Below, in pieces: positions 51,533 to 54,797 of a stretch of DNA of 54,797 bases. Below the pieces are notes generated by a model. That model saw only the letters and a program-made list of their open reading frames with translations. It was not told where the DNA came from and searched no databases. Location: assembly GCA_029262735.1 (NCBI GenBank), contig JAJCYY010000041.1, positions 1 through 54,797 on the forward strand, given 5' to 3'. The stretch is from Chloroflexota bacterium. GTDB taxonomy: Bacteria; Chloroflexota; Dehalococcoidia; Lucifugimonadales; Lucifugimonadaceae. A program made the translations under genes and the position numbers. Position 1 is the first letter of the stretch. Each line of letters begins with the position of its first letter.

Positions 51533-52513
51533 TTGCAGTCAGATCATGGACCGAAGGTAGTAGTGATCGGGGGTGGTAGCGGCTCGGCCGTTCTGCTTGC
51601 CGGACTGAAGAAACACACAGCCAATATCACCGCCATCGTTAGCATGTTCGATAGCGGCGGCAGCACGGGAATTCTCCGGGAGGAGTTCGGCTATCCGCCG
51701 CTCGGTGACATTCGGCAATGCCTGATGGCGCTGGCCGGCGACGACCAGGCGGCCGCAGCTCTACGGTCCGCCTTCGACTTTCGGTTCAGTTCCTCCAGCA
51801 GCCTGAACGGCCACAGTGTCGGCAACCTGATACTGGCCGCGTTGACCAGTGCGATGGATACCGGGGTAACCGGGGCAATAGACGAACTATCACGCATGCT
51901 CAAGGCTCAGGGTCGGGTAATTCCGGTGACGCTCGAAGACGCGCAACTCTGCGCTGAGCTTGCGAACGGCATCGTCGTCGTTGGTGAGTCGAAGATCGAT
52001 CAGCGCGGCGAAGAGACGCCTCCGATCAAGCGAGTATTTCTCGACCGCCAGGTGCAGGCCAACCCGGAGGCGCTAGAGGCAATTGCCGAGGCGGACATTG
52101 TGGTGCTGGGGCCCGGCGACCTGTACACAAGCGTCGTTCCGAACCTGCTCGCGTGCGGTGTGCCGGATGCTCTACGTGACACTGGAGCACCCGTCACCTA
52201 CATTTGCAACGTGATGACAAAGCTCGGGGAGACGTCGGGGTATGACGCCGCCCGATTCACCGAAGTCATAAGCAACTATCTCAACGACGCAAAGATCGAC
52301 TTTGCGATCGTCAACACGCAGTCCATCCCAGAGGATGTGCAAGCGCGGTACCTGGTTGAAGGTGCCCAGCCAGTCAACCCCATGCTCGAACGCGTGCTCG
52401 ATTTCGCTCAGGATGTTCTGCACGAATCCCTGCTCAACCTCGGACCTCCGGTCAGGCACGACAGTGAGCGACTTGCGGAGCTGGTGATCCGGGTTGCGAC
52501 TGAGCCGGGTTAA
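51533..52513 (+). CDS. yvcK: YvcK/CofD-family protein
   Basis: 326 residues of the YvcK (gluconeogenesis factor)/CofD fold: VVVIGGGSGSAVLLAGLKKH, VSMFDSGGSTGILREEFG, PLGDIRQCLMAL, SVGNLILAAL, ADIVVLGPGDLYTSVVPNLL, CNVMTKLGETSGYDA. YvcK binds UDP-sugars and is needed for growth on gluconeogenic carbon and for cell shape in Bacillus. The frame has a stop just upstream, so the TTG at 51533 is the only practical start, without a clear ribosome site. Convergent with purA. Confidence 0.9.
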   Translation: MQSDHGPKVVVIGGGSGSAVLLAGLKKHTANITAIVSMFDSGGSTGILREEFGYPPLGDIRQCLMALAGDDQAAAALRSAFDFRFSSSSSLNGHSVGNLILAALTSAMDTGVTGAIDELSRMLKAQGRVIPVTLEDAQLCAELANGIVVVGESKIDQRGEETPPIKRVFLDRQVQANPEALEAIAEADIVVLGPGDLYTSVVPNLLACGVPDALRDTGAPVTYICNVMTKLGETSGYDAARFTEVISNYLNDAKIDFAIVNTQSIPEDVQARYLVEGAQPVNPMLERVLDFAQDVLHESLLNLGPPVRHDSERLAELVIRVATEPG

Positions 52514-52532
52514 GAGCGCGACTGGTGAATAG

Positions 52533-52552
52533 CGGGTGCCGGGCGGCACCGA
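52533..52552. terminator. Weak hairpin between convergent yvcK and purA
   Basis: GGTGCC (52535-52540) and GGCACC (52545-52550) around GGGC form a short stem in the 44-base gap. No T-run follows on either strand. Confidence 0.3.
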
Positions 52553-52557
52553 GCCTG

Positions 52558-53959
<1,402 letters not shown>

Positions 53960-54054
53960 CGCGATGGCGGTGCCATAACTCAGGTCCTGGCTCCGGGCAC
54001 ACCGATCTGATGCGAGCAATATCGCCCCGGCCGCCAAACCGCCTGATATTTCTG

Positions 54055-54084
54055 TTGACTCTGGTGTGTTCCGGGAGAGATAAT
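54055..54084 (+). promoter_or_regulatory. Promoter of the 23S rRNA gene
   Basis: TTGACT (54055-54060), 18-base spacer, GATAAT (54079-54084), about 130 bases before the mature 23S 5' end. A small hairpin (CGCCT...AGGCG, 54093-54108) follows in the leader. Confidence 0.6.
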
Positions 54085-54215
54085 AGCTCTTACGCCTAAA
54101 AACAGGCGGGGCTGTTTACGGCCTCCGGCGCTGTCTCCTACATCGCTGGAAACTACCTTAAAAAATGAAGAGTGATTCTGCATTCTCCGAGATCATGTAG
54201 GTGATTCCTTAGTGT

Positions 54216-54797
54216 GGTTCAAGCTACTAAGGGCTCATGGGGGATGCCTTGGCGTTAAGAGCCGATGAAGGGCGTAGCAAGGCTGCGATAAGCCCCGGTT
54301 AGCTGTCTAGCAAGCTTAGCCGGGGATTCCCGAATGGGGTAACCCGGCCACTGTAATGGTGGTCAGTCTCGATTTATCGGGATAGGTAAGCGGGGGAACT
54401 GAAACATCTAAGTACCTCGAGGAAAGAAAATCAACCGATACTCCCTTAGTAGTGGCGAACGAACGGGGATCAGCCCAAACCGCTCGGCCCATACGGGTCA
54501 GAGTCCAGAGTCCGAGCGGTGTTGTAGGGCCTGCGCTGGAGTTCTCTGAAGCTCCGTGAGAGTTACAAATCGAACGTTTAGCAGAACAGACTGGAACGTC
54601 TGGCCATAGAAGGTGATAGCCCTGTAAGCGAAAAACGTTTGGCTCTCAGTCAGGTACCTGAGTACGGCGGGACACGTGAAATCTTGCCGGAACCCGGGGG
54701 GACCACCCTCCAAGGCTAAGTACTCTTAACGACCGATAGCGAACTAGTACCGTGAGGGAAAGGTGAAAAGCACGCCGTAAGGCGGGTGAAATAGAAC
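54216..54797 (+). rRNA. rrl: 23S ribosomal RNA, 5' part (continues past the window)
   Basis: The sequence GGTTCAAGCTACTAAGGGCT, then CATGGGGGATGCCTTGGC, is the conserved 23S 5' end, followed by GATGAAGGGCGTAGC, CTGCGATAAGCC and, later, AGTACCGTGAGGGAAAGGTGAAAAG. The exact first base is uncertain by a few positions. No 16S rRNA precedes it: the upstream gene is purA on the opposite strand. Confidence 0.95.

Noticed and set aside
54240..54713. Minus-strand ORF in the 23S region
   Set aside because: It is antisense to conserved 23S rRNA sequence.

Overview
The window is a gene-dense stretch of a bacterial chromosome, roughly 57% G+C by eye. It carries almost only housekeeping genes, with no prophage, insertion sequence or CRISPR array. 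Frequent TTG/GTG starts, ruvC-ruvA-ruvB, a HemQ-type chlorite-dismutase-fold protein, a CofD/YvcK protein, an unusual EF-P loop and a 23S rRNA gene with no 16S directly in front all suit a Chloroflexota lineage, perhaps the Dehalococcoidia/SAR202 side. That placement is an inference from gene content; no gene was compared with a database.

Layout. 0-6 kb, mostly minus strand: the N-terminal part of RNase J, a family 4 uracil-DNA glycosylase, an operon yceD-rpmF-fabD-nusB-acpP with a clear sigma70-type promoter and a strong terminator, then an acyl-CoA dehydrogenase. 6-8.6 kb: ruvCAB (+). 8.6-12.3 kb: two overlapping ABC exporter half-transporters (-) that look like an asymmetric heterodimer. 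12.7-17 kb: an acetyltransferase followed by a peptide-type ABC importer with binding lipoprotein and two permeases but no ATPase. 17-25.6 kb: a zinc-ribbon membrane protein, a dihydrodipicolinate-synthase-like protein lacking key residues, a siroheme sulfite/nitrite reductase behind a long leader, a VOC protein, a small membrane protein, HemQ, a seven-iron-type ferredoxin, a HesB-like protein, an Lrp/AsnC regulator and BioY. 25.6-31.2 kb: aspS, then tig-clpP-clpX ending in a strong terminator.

31.2-39.4 kb is a long minus-strand run whose transcription order is dprA-topA-xer-aroQ-efp-xseA-xseB-formyltransferase. Two tRNA-Ser genes (GGA and CGA) lie just upstream. 40-43 kb: glmU behind a promoter and a hairpin leader, a tiny coupled ORF, and a CBS/CorC membrane protein. 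43.3-43.9 kb: a collagen-like lipoprotein (-). 44.4-50.5 kb: rpsO, pnp and the lysine/diaminopimelate genes dapB-asd-dapA. 50.5-54.8 kb: a methyltransferase, yvcK, purA (-), and the first ~580 bases of a 23S rRNA gene with its own promoter.

How it fits together: the genes cover DNA repair and recombination (UDG, RuvABC, XseAB, DprA, TopA, Xer), protein quality control (trigger factor, ClpXP), fatty-acid initiation, cell-wall precursors (GlmU, DapAB, Asd), and sulfur, iron and haem metabolism. No wholly new multi-gene system is evident. The points most worth following are the leaders before glmU and the sulfite reductase, a perfect inverted repeat covering the ferredoxin promoter, an xseA gene with no ATG/GTG/TTG start, the residue-depleted DapA paralogue, and the atypical EF-P and HesB active regions.
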